Notes under the pieces: model-generated
The model's database searches: none
What the model saw: only the letters and a program-made list of their open reading frames with translations
Told to the model about the DNA's origin: nothing
From: UBA987 sp002292105
GTDB taxonomy: Bacteria > Bacteroidota > Bacteroidia > NS11-12g > UBA9320
NCBI GenBank assembly: GCA_943846675.1
Contig: OX044357.1
Coordinates: 2,666,001-2,730,000, forward strand
Length of the DNA stretch: 64,000 nt
Direction of reading: 5' to 3'
Made by a program: the position numbers and the translations under genes
Shown here: positions 54,075 through 62,677 of the stretch, piece by piece
Layout: the number at the start of each line of letters is the position of its first letter
Numbering within the stretch: the stretch's first letter is position 1

Positions 54075-55154
54075 ATGCCTAACGGATTTTACAAGCTCAA
54101 AGTCGACAAAATCACCAGAGAAACGCCGGAAGCAGTAAGCATACGTTTACTTGTTCCTCCTCCTTTAAAAGGGATGTTCAGTTATAAAGCTGGTCAATAT
54201 CTTACACTACATTCGATGATTAATGGAGAAGACGTAAGACGGTCTTACTCTGTTTGTAGCAGTCCTTACGAAGACGAAATGCCAACAGTTGCAGTGAAGC
54301 AGGTGTTAGATGGACGAATGAGTACATTCCTAAACACACAATTGCAAGAAGGCCAACTTATTGATGCTATGCCACCAATGGGAAACTTCATGGTTGTACC
54401 TGAAGCTTCAAGGTCAAACCATTACGTGTTGTTTGGCGGTGGTAGTGGTATTACACCATTAATATCGATTGCAAAAACCGTTTTAGGACAAGAACCAAAT
54501 AGTCGTGTATCGTTGATATATGCAAACAAAGACGAAAGCAGCATTATATTCAAAGACGATATTCTTCAAATGACTGAAGCGCACAACGATAGATTTAACA
54601 TTGTTCATATTCTAGACAACCCAGGAGACAACTGGGATGGATTGTCTGGCATGCTGAATAGCATGAAGGTTACCCAACTGGTTAACAAACTCACTGGAAA
54701 CACACCGGGGAAAGCAGATTATTTCATATGTGGTCCAACTGGATTGATGAAATTGGTTGAATCAACGCTTGAAAGCATCCACGTAGCGCCAAACCATATA
54801 CATTTAGAATACTTTACAGCCATTGCTAAAGACGATGCCTCAACGACCAAGGAAGATACAGACGAGGTTGATGAAGGTGGAGACAAGCAAGTAAAAATTG
54901 ACGTTTATGGAGACGAACAAACCATTACGGTATCTCCAGACAAGACCATATTAGAGGCGGCTCAAGATGAAGGAATGGATCCTCCATATTCTTGCACAGT
55001 TGGCGTTTGCACTACATGTAGAGCAAAAGTATTAAGCGGAAAAGTCCGAATGGATGAACGAGAAGGATTGAGTGATGCTGAGATTGAAGAAGGATTTGTC
55101 TTGACTTGTCAAGCGCATCCTGTCAGTAATCATGTCGAGTTGAGCTACGAGTAA
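54075..55154 (+). CDS. Ferredoxin--NADP reductase-type protein with plant-type 2Fe-2S domain (PaaE-like)
   Basis: 359 residues. FAD domain (AGQYLTLHSMINGEDVRRSY holds the RxYS motif), NAD(P) domain (GGGSGITPLISIAKTVLGQE; FICGPTGLM) and a C-terminal 2Fe-2S domain with Cys307, Cys312, Cys315 and Cys345 in the canonical C-x4-C-x2-C-x29-C spacing. The arrangement FAD-NAD-FeS is that of PaaE/phenol-hydroxylase reductases. An acidic linker (about 255-275) joins the modules. The paired oxygenase is not seen here. Ends one base before the zinc-ribbon gene's stop. Confidence 0.93.
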   Translation: MPNGFYKLKVDKITRETPEAVSIRLLVPPPLKGMFSYKAGQYLTLHSMINGEDVRRSYSVCSSPYEDEMPTVAVKQVLDGRMSTFLNTQLQEGQLIDAMPPMGNFMVVPEASRSNHYVLFGGGSGITPLISIAKTVLGQEPNSRVSLIYANKDESSIIFKDDILQMTEAHNDRFNIVHILDNPGDNWDGLSGMLNSMKVTQLVNKLTGNTPGKADYFICGPTGLMKLVESTLESIHVAPNHIHLEYFTAIAKDDASTTKEDTDEVDEGGDKQVKIDVYGDEQTITVSPDKTILEAAQDEGMDPPYSCTVGVCTTCRAKVLSGKVRMDEREGLSDAEIEEGFVLTCQAHPVSNHVELSYE

Positions 55155-55661
55155 CTAGCTCACACGCTTGGAGATTAAGGTCTCCCAACCTTCTTCTACT
55201 TTTTTGATAGACAAACCTTCATCGTAATAGATTCCGTTGTCTATTTTAGGTACTTTGTAGTCTTCAAAACCTTGCTCCCTTAAATAGTTACGCAACTCTC
55301 CGATTTGATCGAAGACCATTGTTTCTTTTCTCATGAGCGACACAACCTCCTTTTTAACCGGTTCTACTTTCTCAGTTGGTTGAACCATGGCCTGAAGGGT
55401 GTCTCCCTTTTTATAGTTAAGCAACATCGACTTCACTTCTTCCAAGTAATCATCATCGATGTTTGCAGGTACTGCTAGTGTAATCACTTTTTTCTCATTC
55501 TTGTTTAACCAAAACTGAGATCGGCAACTAGAACTGCAGAAACGGGCATTTTTCCTATTCGCTAAGAAAGCTGCATTACAATTCTCACACACCAATTCTG
55601 TGGATTTATGATTGGTACGAAACCCTTTTGTTGTCCGAAACATTCCTAACTCTAGCTGCAT
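55155..55661 (-). CDS. Protein with N-terminal Cys4 zinc-ribbon/finger, function unknown
   Basis: 168 residues from the ATG at 55661. An N-terminal motif LVCENCNAAFLANRKNARFC followed by SSSCRSQFW gives four cysteines, C-x2-C-x13-C-x3-C, as in treble-clef or DUF2116-like fingers. The rest is polar, with LITAL-type strands and a helical end (FDQIGELRNYLREQGFEDYK). Possibly nucleic-acid binding. It is convergent with the ferredoxin reductase, the stops adjoining. Confidence 0.75.
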   Translation of the reverse strand: MQLELGMFRTTKGFRTNHKSTELVCENCNAAFLANRKNARFCSSSCRSQFWLNKNEKKVITLAVPANIDDDYLEEVKSMLLNYKKGDTLQAMVQPTEKVEPVKKEVVSLMRKETMVFDQIGELRNYLREQGFEDYKVPKIDNGIYYDEGLSIKKVEEGWETLISKRVS

Positions 55662-55777
55662 CTTAACGTTTATTTGATGCAACAAATTTGGCGAATAAAG
55701 CCCGAAAAAGCAGGTTTACCTTCCCACACTGTACACTAATGCGGACATAGACAACTACTTGATTAAGAAAATATTAA

Positions 55778-56464
55778 CTAGACTTTGGCCAAAATGCTTT
55801 CAAACATTGCGCGGCCGTGGGTATTGAACAGTTTTTCACTAGCAGCACGTTCTGGATGAGGCATCATACCAAAAACATTTCTGGCATGGTTTGTAATCCC
55901 TGCAATATTGCTAACAGAGCCATTCGGGTTAGAAGCCTTATCTACGTTACCGTTTTCATCGCTGTAGTAAAACAATATTTGATCATTATCAATTAATTGT
56001 TGAACCGTTTCACTATCGGCATAATATCTGCCCTCAGCATGTGCAATAGGTATTTTAACTACTTCGTCCTTAGATAAGTTAGCCGTTATTAAGCTGTTTG
56101 ATGTGGCTGTCTTTAAGTGAACGTTCTCACAAACGAAAAGCTGATTCTCGTTTCTTAACAAGGCCCCGTCTAACAAACCTGACTCACATAAAATTTGGAA
56201 GCCATTACAGATTCCCATTACATAGCCTCCGTTATTCGCGTGTTCTACAACAGCAGCCATAATTGGACTCAATTTAGCTATTGCACCACTACGCAAATAA
56301 TCTCCAAAAGAAAATCCGCCAGGAATGAAAATAAACTCGCATCCCTTTAAATCGGTGTTTTTATGCCACAGTTGCTCAACAGATTGACCACTGATTTCTT
56401 CTAAAACATGAATTAAGTCATGATCACAATTTGATCCAGGAAATACTACAACTCCAAATTTCAT
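55778..56464 (-). CDS. purQ: Phosphoribosylformylglycinamidine synthase subunit PurQ
   Basis: 228 residues. Glutamine amidotransferase subunit of purine synthesis step 4. MKFGVVVFPGSNCDHDLIHV opens the flavodoxin-like fold; YVMGICNGFQILCESGLLDG contains the nucleophile Cys, and PIAHAEGRYYAD and GMMPHPERAA the His/Glu. PurS and PurL are not neighbours. Confidence 0.96.
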   Translation of the reverse strand: MKFGVVVFPGSNCDHDLIHVLEEISGQSVEQLWHKNTDLKGCEFIFIPGGFSFGDYLRSGAIAKLSPIMAAVVEHANNGGYVMGICNGFQILCESGLLDGALLRNENQLFVCENVHLKTATSNSLITANLSKDEVVKIPIAHAEGRYYADSETVQQLIDNDQILFYYSDENGNVDKASNPNGSVSNIAGITNHARNVFGMMPHPERAASEKLFNTHGRAMFESILAKV

Positions 56465-56496
56465 AGGGCAAAATTACAACTCAACCAATACCGAAC

Positions 56497-57123
56497 CTAC
56501 ACAAGTGTATAATATTCGGTTTTTTCTGTTGTGTGAGATCTCAACAGGCCAGCGCTGATTAAATTTACGATAATCTTAGTCGCTCTTCTTGTACTAATAT
56601 TAATCATGTGTTTGTACTCTTTTAACGTTATTCGGTCGTTTTCAGACAAATATTCCAACAACGCTTTTTCCTTACTCGTATAGTTGATAAGCGCTCCTTG
56701 ACTAGACGCATTTCTTTTCAACACATCCAATACAATTTTACTGGCTAACAGCGTATTGTCTTTAACACGAACATACGCCCACCACTTGCCATTTTCATCT
56801 TTAGCGTAATACGGTTTTTCTGTGCCAGGCAAAACAATGCATTCAAGAATTTCCTTACCCTCTATAGTATGCTGCTTAATATCTAAACTAACCTCTGGTT
56901 TGCAGTAAAATCGCGCTGCTAAATCCAGCATATAATACTCTTCGTCACTTTTGACTCCTGAAACCTTCTGATTGTCTTTTACACCAACAAGCAAAGTACC
57001 GCCATTGTGATTGGCAAAAGCTTCCATTGTCTTAGCAATTTTGGAAGCACTAGTAATATTCTGCTTGTAATCCAGCTTATCACCTTCTCCCCTATTCAAC
57101 AACTCGTAAATTCGCTTTTTCAC
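56497..57123 (-). CDS. AlbA_2 (Schlafen-like) putative DNA-binding protein with C-terminal winged helix
   Basis: 208 residues; opens at GTG 57123. The AlbA_2/divergent AAA-4 domain (MKKRIYELLNRGEGDKLDYK, EAFANHNGGTLLVGVKDNQK and VIDLAARF-like LDLAARFYCKPEVSLDIKQH) covers 1-135. The last ~70 residues (NDRITLKEYKHMINISTRRA TKI) look like a winged helix. In Bacteroidota such proteins are common and of unknown role. Follows the terminator of hsp20. Confidence 0.85.
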   Translation of the reverse strand: MKKRIYELLNRGEGDKLDYKQNITSASKIAKTMEAFANHNGGTLLVGVKDNQKVSGVKSDEEYYMLDLAARFYCKPEVSLDIKQHTIEGKEILECIVLPGTEKPYYAKDENGKWWAYVRVKDNTLLASKIVLDVLKRNASSQGALINYTSKEKALLEYLSENDRITLKEYKHMINISTRRATKIIVNLISAGLLRSHTTEKTEYYTLV

Positions 57124-57148
57124 TTTCCGAAGGTAAATAAAACATAAA

Positions 57149-57175
57149 AAAACCCAGGTGAATCACCTGGGTTTT
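57149..57175 (-). terminator. Rho-independent terminator after hsp20
   Basis: AAAACCCAGGTG (57149-57160), loop AAT, CACCTGGGTTTT (57164-57175): a perfect 12-bp stem, extended on the minus strand by a T run. It lies 19 bases beyond the hsp20 stop on the minus strand and just upstream of the AlbA_2 start. Confidence 0.9.
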
Positions 57176-57194
57176 AAATGAAAATACACTCAAT

Positions 57195-57635
57195 TTACTT
57201 TATAGAAATCGCTTTTAATTTGGCTTTCGCTTTTTTAGGTATCACCAATCCTAAAATTCCATTCTTCAGCTCAGCCTCAATTTTGTCTGCGCTGACATTT
57301 TCAGGAAGGTGAAAACTTCTTTTGTACTTCCCACTTCTAAACTCACTTAGGTGGTACTTTTCGTTTTCTTCTTTGTTCTTTTCTACTTTTTCTGCAGTAA
57401 TAGTCAATTCGTTATTCTGCATATCAATTTTGATATCTTTTTTGTCAAATCCAGCAAAAATCAAATTTATTCTGAAGTCTTTGTCGCTTTCTACTACCTC
57501 AGCCGTTGGGGTAACAAATTCTTCTAAAGACCTATTTGTGTCTCTCATCAAGTCTGAAAAAATGCTATCAAATGTTGATGGATAAAAGTTGTTGCTAAAT
57601 AATGGAGTTCGTGTTTTGAATTTTGTAAGTGTCAT
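57195..57635 (-). CDS. Small heat-shock protein Hsp20
   Basis: 146 residues from the ATG at 57635; a 13-residue longer frame with an internal Met is possible but less typical. MTLTKFKTRTPLFSNN leads to the alpha-crystallin domain (PTAEVVESDKDFRINLIFAG, FDKKDIKIDMQNNELTITAE, YKRSFHLPENVSADKIEAEL, KNGILGLVIPKKAK). A cytoplasmic holdase chaperone against aggregated proteins. Upstream, two imperfect 16-bp direct repeats 40 bases apart suggest regulation by a specific DNA-binding protein. Confidence 0.93.
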   Translation of the reverse strand: MTLTKFKTRTPLFSNNFYPSTFDSIFSDLMRDTNRSLEEFVTPTAEVVESDKDFRINLIFAGFDKKDIKIDMQNNELTITAEKVEKNKEENEKYHLSEFRSGKYKRSFHLPENVSADKIEAELKNGILGLVIPKKAKAKLKAISIK

Positions 57636-57700
57636 TGCTCTATCGTTTTTATTTACTCTCCTTACTTCAACCACTATACCAATTGTCTAAAAGCTCAAAT

Positions 57701-57756
57701 AGGTGACATTGTGTCTTTTTTTACTCAATATATCGACAGAAAGATGTCATTATGTC
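57701..57756 (-). promoter_or_regulatory. Pair of direct repeats 40 bp apart upstream of hsp20
   Basis: AGGTGACATTGTGTCTT (57701-57717) and AGATGTCATTATGTCTT (57741-57757) match at 13 to 14 of 17 positions and are exactly 40 bases apart, about four helical turns. The first contains the inverted pair GACA-TTG-TGTC. They lie 66-122 bases upstream of the hsp20 ATG. I infer an operator pair for a stress regulator; not CIRCE (no TTAGCACTC). Confidence 0.45.
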
Positions 57757-58406
57757 TTATTTTTTGGCTATAATAAATCTATTTAGACCCAATTGCTCGT
57801 TTACCAATACGCTTCTAAATACACTAGACAATTCAAGCAAGAGGTTATTAAATTGACTTTTATGATCTGTGTTTTGCACCACTTTGTTGAACACTAACAC
57901 TCCAGACGTTGCGAGTCTATTACTCAAGCCTTGAATAAAAGAAGTAGACTCAAAATATGCAGGCACATCTAAGTCTTCGTATATATCACATACAATTAGA
58001 TCATATGTATCGTCGTTTAACGACACAAATTCCTTCGCATCTTGAATATGATTACCTTGACATTATCCTTTTGCCTACAATAGGCCTTATACCATGTTAA
58101 AATGGTGGTATTAGACTCCACACCCAGAATGTCTGCATTCGGATTGGCATCAGTAATTAATTGAGCCACTCCTCCGAACCCAAATCCAAGAATCAAAACC
58201 CGATGACGTGTAGACAAATCCAAATCGACTTCTTCAAACAGCCTTCGATATGCGGTTTGAAGATTTCCGTTGGAATAATTCGCATTGCGACTGTTTAAAA
58301 GGCGCTTACCTTGAAAAAGGACAAGTTCCAGATAGGCTTCTTGAGATTGATGGGTTACTACCTTTACTGGCCAAATAAATGATGCCAACCATTTTAACCA
58401 AAACAA
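57757..58406 (-). pseudogene. Spermidine-synthase-like methyltransferase, frameshifted
   Basis: Two frames together cover a spermidine-synthase-like (class I SAM-dependent) fold. The upstream frame has RVLILGFGFGGVAQLITDAN and ILGVESNTTILTWYK (SAM motif I/II); the downstream one has TYDLIVCDIYEDLDVPAYFE and ends RFIIAKK. The natural join would read KVI-QDAKEFVSLNDD, but the frame is shifted near 58041-58055 (ATCATATTC). Nearby TTG codons (58406, 58388) are likely starts; the open frame to 58466 runs through a terminator. Real mutation, base-calling error or rare programmed shift cannot be separated here. Confidence 0.75.
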
Positions 58407-58434
58407 AAAACCCAGGCTGTCGGCCTGGGTTTTT
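58405..58434 (-). terminator. Rho-independent terminator after the BNR/T9SS gene
   Basis: AAAAAACCCAGGC (58405-58417), loop TGTCG, GCCTGGGTTTTT (58423-58434): a strong stem with T runs on both strands, 24 bases beyond the stop of the BNR gene (58459). It overlaps the 5' end of the open frame of the spermidine-synthase-like gene, which supports a later start for that gene. Confidence 0.92.
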
Positions 58435-58458
58435 GATTTATTTTTTGATGTATCGACC

Positions 58459-61182
58459 TTAGTCAATTTTTACAAACTTAGTTGCTCCATTGTGTTTTTC
58501 ACCAGTTACCTGAATAATGTAATTACCAGCCGACAACTGATTCACGTCCAAGTTTATCGGTTGCTGAATACCATTCACCTGCATAACACGCGACTGCATT
58601 ACCTGCCCTTGATAATTAAATACCTTAATCGTCAATTCGTCATTTCCGTTAATCGGCATATCAATAGTTACGTTGCTTGACGATGGATTTGGGTATGCAC
58701 GAAGCTTTAAGTTACTAGCGCTTTTTGTGTTCTTCACGCTTGTAAGCATGCTTGACGATCTCCATATCCCTCGTCCGTGTGTTCCTGCGACCAAAACAGC
58801 ACCAGTTCTTTTCCCGCTCTTCCATATCTTTTCTTCTACTTGACGCATTTGGAAAACTGGAACAGTTGGCATACTGTCTTTGTTGTACGTCCATGTCGGT
58901 GTAGTTGCATTTCCGTTTTGCGCATAGTATACACCAAACTCAGTACCCAAGATAATATGGGCTGGGTTAGAAACGCTAATTTCAGCATCATACACTGGGA
59001 AGTTAGGCAAAGCACCTTGGATACTTCTCCAAGTTGGTGCATCGTCTAAAGCATTCTCTGTAATGTATACATGGCTAGAGTTACCATAATTTCCTAAAGT
59101 TACGATTACACGGTTTGGATTGTTGTAGTCTACCTCGATGTCTGTCACTGAACGTCCACTTGGCAAATTAGAGTTAATATTTCTGATACTTAAACTATCA
59201 GAAATTGTCGCCCCAGATAACATAGCTGTATCCCAAACTGCTGCTTGAATTCCATCTATTCTGCTAAGTGTTCCAGAATTTGTACTAGATACATATAATG
59301 ACCCACCATCAGGAGAAATTTTCATTGCATGAGGTGTAAATGTAGTTGCTGCCAATTTGAACCATTGCGGGTTAGGCGACAATACCGCCCCATTGGCCAT
59401 CCATACAGCATTATCCATGGCAAAGAATAATCGATTCGTAGAATCACTCAAATCTTCCCAAAGTTGCATTGGCGTATTGAAAATATTATTCGCTTGTCTT
59501 ATTGTTCCATCTGTATTCAAAGAAGCCGGATCTCCGCTTCCAGCCAATCTGCTGTCCCAAATTCTTGAAGGAGATCCTCCAGCATTTAATGACCGAATCA
59601 TCCCTCCATTTTGACTTTCAGCAAAAACGATATCAGGGTTAATTCTTGAGATCTCACATTGAAAACCGTCTCCACCAATAATGTCTTCAGCAGATTGAGG
59701 CGTATTGCCATTTCCATCAATAACCATTGAATTGTTATCTTGCGTTCCTCCAATCACGGTACCGTTAATTCCTCCAGCAACGCCATAAAACTGAGTTGTA
59801 CCATAACCATTATACAAAGTTGTATAATTCGTCATGTCAGCATTTGTTGTCTTACTTACACCTCCATCAGAAGTGATGTACATAATCATTGGGTCTGATT
59901 TTGTGTCAAACGTGATTAGGTGCTTATCCGCATGGATTCCAAAAGGATTTGCCTTACTGTCGAAGTTATTTCCAACGATTCTGGCTCCCGTTTCAGGTGT
60001 CCATTCTGCAAATTGAATACCACCCATAAAGATTCGCTCTTTTTGTGTAGGGTGAACACCGATACATATATCATAGTAACCTTGTGAGTGAATAGAACTA
60101 GGCCCTGTAGATAATGTAGGAACACACCAAGGAGCAAAGAATGAACTCGCGTTACCAATGATTCTATTAAAGTTTTTACCGTTGTCTTTTGACTGGTATA
60201 CACCAACCAATCCTGAACCCGCAGTTACACGACCAATTGGACCGTTGAATGTTACCGTTCCAACAATTACTACATAGGAATAATCCGGATCTGACTCAGA
60301 AACCCCAAGCGCAATTCTTGAAACACCTCCCAAAGGTAGGCCTGCAACAGTACTGTAACTTCCATTTGTAGTAGGGTCTTCAGACCTATATACCGTATTG
60401 GTATAAGCCAAAGCATTACCATTTTTATCAATTACAAAATCTCTTGCATTTCCTCCAAGCACTAAAGTCCACTGCGCATCGTTTCCTTCAGTTGATACAC
60501 GCAGACCGGTATTGGTTGAAGCAAAAACAACATTTTTAGTTGGGTGAGAAACCACCTTATTTACATAAGTAAATCCGCCTGTTGAAGGTATTTTTTCGAA
60601 CGTTTCTCCATCATCCGTACTTTTATAAATCCCCCCACCTCTGAATCCAGGAGTAAAGGCTTCTTGCCCTCCGCCACCGGTAAAAGACTCTCCAGTACCA
60701 AAGTATATCGTTCCGTCAGGTGTTTGACAAATACTTGAAACAGCCATGTCGTCAAACTGATCATTAATTGGATACCAAGACGCCCCCTTGTTTGTCGATT
60801 TAAACACTCCACCCATTACGCCACCGGCATACAATACATTATTGTCATTTCGGTCGATAAGGAGCGCTCTAGTTCGTCCACCTCTATTATCCGGGCCAGC
60901 AAATGACCATGATAGTGGAAAACTAGCCTTTCCATGGGTTTTTCTAAAATCAGCCAATTCGGCTTTTGCCTGTGCAACATCTTGCGGGTCGACAACACCT
61001 GTATACTGGTTAGCTCTAAGGCTATTCATGTATTCTTGTGCACCCATAAATGTCTCCGAATTCGACTGAGTTAATTCACGTGGTTGATACGCCATTTGAT
61101 TGTCGAGCGAGACAGTTGTAAGCAACCCTGCGATTACAACAACGGCTGCAGCTGCAACACTATAGTAGATATTCTTCTTCAT
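58459..61182 (-). CDS. Secreted BNR/sortilin-repeat protein with T9SS sorting domain
   Basis: 907 residues. The N-terminal membrane signal (MKKNIYYSVAAAAVVVIAGL) is followed by a long beta-propeller region with Asp-box/BNR-type repeats (NDNNVLYAGGVMGGVFKSTN, GTGESFTGGGGQEAFTPGFR, KSTDDGETFEKIPSTG, VYQSKDNGKNFNRI, GTHGRGIWRSS). The repeats resemble sialidase or VPS10 folds but without sialidase catalytic residues that I can place. The C-terminus (LKLRAYPNPSSSNVTIDMP to GNYIIQVTGEKHNG) is a type A T9SS domain. Likely secreted to the surface; role unknown. Confidence 0.85.
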   Translation of the reverse strand: MKKNIYYSVAAAAVVVIAGLLTTVSLDNQMAYQPRELTQSNSETFMGAQEYMNSLRANQYTGVVDPQDVAQAKAELADFRKTHGKASFPLSWSFAGPDNRGGRTRALLIDRNDNNVLYAGGVMGGVFKSTNKGASWYPINDQFDDMAVSSICQTPDGTIYFGTGESFTGGGGQEAFTPGFRGGGIYKSTDDGETFEKIPSTGGFTYVNKVVSHPTKNVVFASTNTGLRVSTEGNDAQWTLVLGGNARDFVIDKNGNALAYTNTVYRSEDPTTNGSYSTVAGLPLGGVSRIALGVSESDPDYSYVVIVGTVTFNGPIGRVTAGSGLVGVYQSKDNGKNFNRIIGNASSFFAPWCVPTLSTGPSSIHSQGYYDICIGVHPTQKERIFMGGIQFAEWTPETGARIVGNNFDSKANPFGIHADKHLITFDTKSDPMIMYITSDGGVSKTTNADMTNYTTLYNGYGTTQFYGVAGGINGTVIGGTQDNNSMVIDGNGNTPQSAEDIIGGDGFQCEISRINPDIVFAESQNGGMIRSLNAGGSPSRIWDSRLAGSGDPASLNTDGTIRQANNIFNTPMQLWEDLSDSTNRLFFAMDNAVWMANGAVLSPNPQWFKLAATTFTPHAMKISPDGGSLYVSSTNSGTLSRIDGIQAAVWDTAMLSGATISDSLSIRNINSNLPSGRSVTDIEVDYNNPNRVIVTLGNYGNSSHVYITENALDDAPTWRSIQGALPNFPVYDAEISVSNPAHIILGTEFGVYYAQNGNATTPTWTYNKDSMPTVPVFQMRQVEEKIWKSGKRTGAVLVAGTHGRGIWRSSSMLTSVKNTKSASNLKLRAYPNPSSSNVTIDMPINGNDELTIKVFNYQGQVMQSRVMQVNGIQQPINLDVNQLSAGNYIIQVTGEKHNGATKFVKID

Positions 61183-61293
61183 ATTACTTATTCAATGCTT
61201 TTTTTCTAAATCTATTCAATGCAAATTTATCAGGATTCTAGTTTAAACCAAGACATAATTCACCATGGGAATGTACAATTTGAGCAACGGAAA

Positions 61294-62037
61294 TTAGCCC
61301 TGATTGATGACCCACATAAACCCAACAAAAAACGTTGCATTTAGTTTAGGGTTCTGGCCAAAAGCCATTATAGGAAGTCCGCCCGGATAATAATCCATAC
61401 TTGCCCCAATATTAACGCGTTTAGACACTTGTGTAAACTCGTTCCAAGTGAATGCCACGTTGATTAAGCTCGATGCGCCAGGTCGATATTCGAGTTCCTT
61501 CCAACCTTCTCCGTTTTTTGAATAACCAATAATTGGCTCCGCATCTGGCACATTTTGACGAGAATATTTAATGTTTTTTACAGTCTTCTGATCGTTTTCT
61601 AAGGTTTCAATTCGCAAATACACCGGTCGTTGAACACCTATTGTCAAACCACCCGACCCTTGAATGTCTACGGCAACATGATTATACTTACGTGGCTGAA
61701 TCAACCGATATGAAACCCCATACAATCCTCTTACTCTAGCCGTATGGAACAATTTCCCGTAAACAAAAGGCATTTTGTTCTCGGCCTTATGGTTGACTAT
61801 TTTTGATTCGTTGGTATGTTTAAAGGACCCGAAATCGGCATATACAAAGCGGCTCATATTATGCGATTTGTGGAACTGTTGCTGATAAGCCAAGCCAAGC
61901 CCGTTGCTTGTTACCTTTACACCTATTCCATAGGATTTCACCCAATGTTCCGAGGCCTGGGTTTGCCCAAAACAAATAGCACTAGTACAAATGGCCAGCA
62001 ACCCTAGAAGAAGTTTATGTAAATAACGCTTAAACAA
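61294..62037 (-). CDS. Outer-membrane beta-barrel-like protein
   Basis: 247 residues, starting at TTG 62037 (no nearby in-frame ATG; the frame gives a full signal peptide ending ICFGQ). Alternating strands (GIGVKVTSNGLGLAYQQQFH, YGVSYRLIQPRKYNHVAVDI, RVNIGASMDYYPGGLPIMAF) and the aromatic end FFVGFMWVINQG suggest a small outer-membrane barrel. Not recognised beyond that. A gap of 111 bases separates it from the BNR gene. Confidence 0.72.
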   Translation of the reverse strand: MFKRYLHKLLLGLLAICTSAICFGQTQASEHWVKSYGIGVKVTSNGLGLAYQQQFHKSHNMSRFVYADFGSFKHTNESKIVNHKAENKMPFVYGKLFHTARVRGLYGVSYRLIQPRKYNHVAVDIQGSGGLTIGVQRPVYLRIETLENDQKTVKNIKYSRQNVPDAEPIIGYSKNGEGWKELEYRPGASSLINVAFTWNEFTQVSKRVNIGASMDYYPGGLPIMAFGQNPKLNATFFVGFMWVINQG

Positions 62038-62092
62038 TGTCGATTCTTAAGCGTAAAGATACAACTTTGAAAAAAGTTAAACAATACCAATA

Positions 62093-62503
62093 ATGTCAAT
62101 AACTTCTCGCATTCGATATGACGGCAGTTTGCGCACTACCGCAATACACCTGCCATCCAACAATCAAATCTCAACTGATGCCCCAAAAGACAATCACGGA
62201 AACGGTGCGCTTTTCTCTCCCACAGATTTAGCGGCAACGTCTTTAGGAAGTTGTATGTTAACCGTTATGGGTATTGCAGCTCGAGACAGAGACATCCCAT
62301 TTGAACATATTGAATGTTCTATAACCAAAATAATGGCGTCGGGACCAAGAAGAATATCGGAAATTCATGTCAGGATGGAAGTTGACCAGCAATGGACCAC
62401 TGACCAAAAAGAAATAATGGAACGCGTTGCTGTCACCTGCCCGGTGGCAAACAGTTTAAATCCCTCAATAAAACAAAATGTGACCTTTAATTATTCGGAA
62501 TAA
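62093..62503 (+). CDS. OsmC family peroxiredoxin-like protein
   Basis: 136 residues. OsmC/Ohr fold with the two expected cysteines: LGSCMLTVMGIAARDRDI (about 57) and VTCPVANSLNPSIKQNV (about 120). The N-terminal strand region GSLRTTAIHLPSNNQISTDA fits OsmC-type hydroperoxide reductases. No signal peptide: cytoplasmic. It is a single gene, convergent with the small lipoprotein on the other strand. Confidence 0.9.
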   Translation: MSITSRIRYDGSLRTTAIHLPSNNQISTDAPKDNHGNGALFSPTDLAATSLGSCMLTVMGIAARDRDIPFEHIECSITKIMASGPRRISEIHVRMEVDQQWTTDQKEIMERVAVTCPVANSLNPSIKQNVTFNYSE

Positions 62504-62505
62504 TC

Positions 62506-62643
62506 CTAATTGTTCTGGTGATAGTTCTGCTCTAGTTGTCCAAAGTTATTTGGGCAACCTTTATCCCCGCGACGTGAGCCACAAGAAGAAAGCAATCCAA
62601 TCATCAACAATCCTACACAAACGATACTTAATGCCTTTTTCAT
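62506..62643 (-). CDS. Tiny lipoprotein, 45 residues, Gly-Cys-Pro tail
   Basis: 45 residues on the minus strand. MKKALSIVCVGLLMIGLLSS then CGSRRGDKGCP: a lipoprotein signal with lipidated Cys21, a second Cys at residue 30 and a short polar tail ending HQNN. Same plan as the 43-residue protein at 18135 (S-S-C-G-S-x-R, then Cys-Pro). Start 62643 is the only ATG. Function unknown. Confidence 0.72.
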   Translation of the reverse strand: MKKALSIVCVGLLMIGLLSSCGSRRGDKGCPNNFGQLEQNYHQNN

Positions 62644-62677
62644 ATTATCCCTATTTTAGTGAACGCCTTTACATATA

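Noticed and set aside
58407..58466. N-terminal extension of the spermidine-synthase-like frame (start at TTG 58466)
   Set aside because: It translates through the terminator at 58405-58434 and overlaps the BNR gene stop; homology begins only after it.
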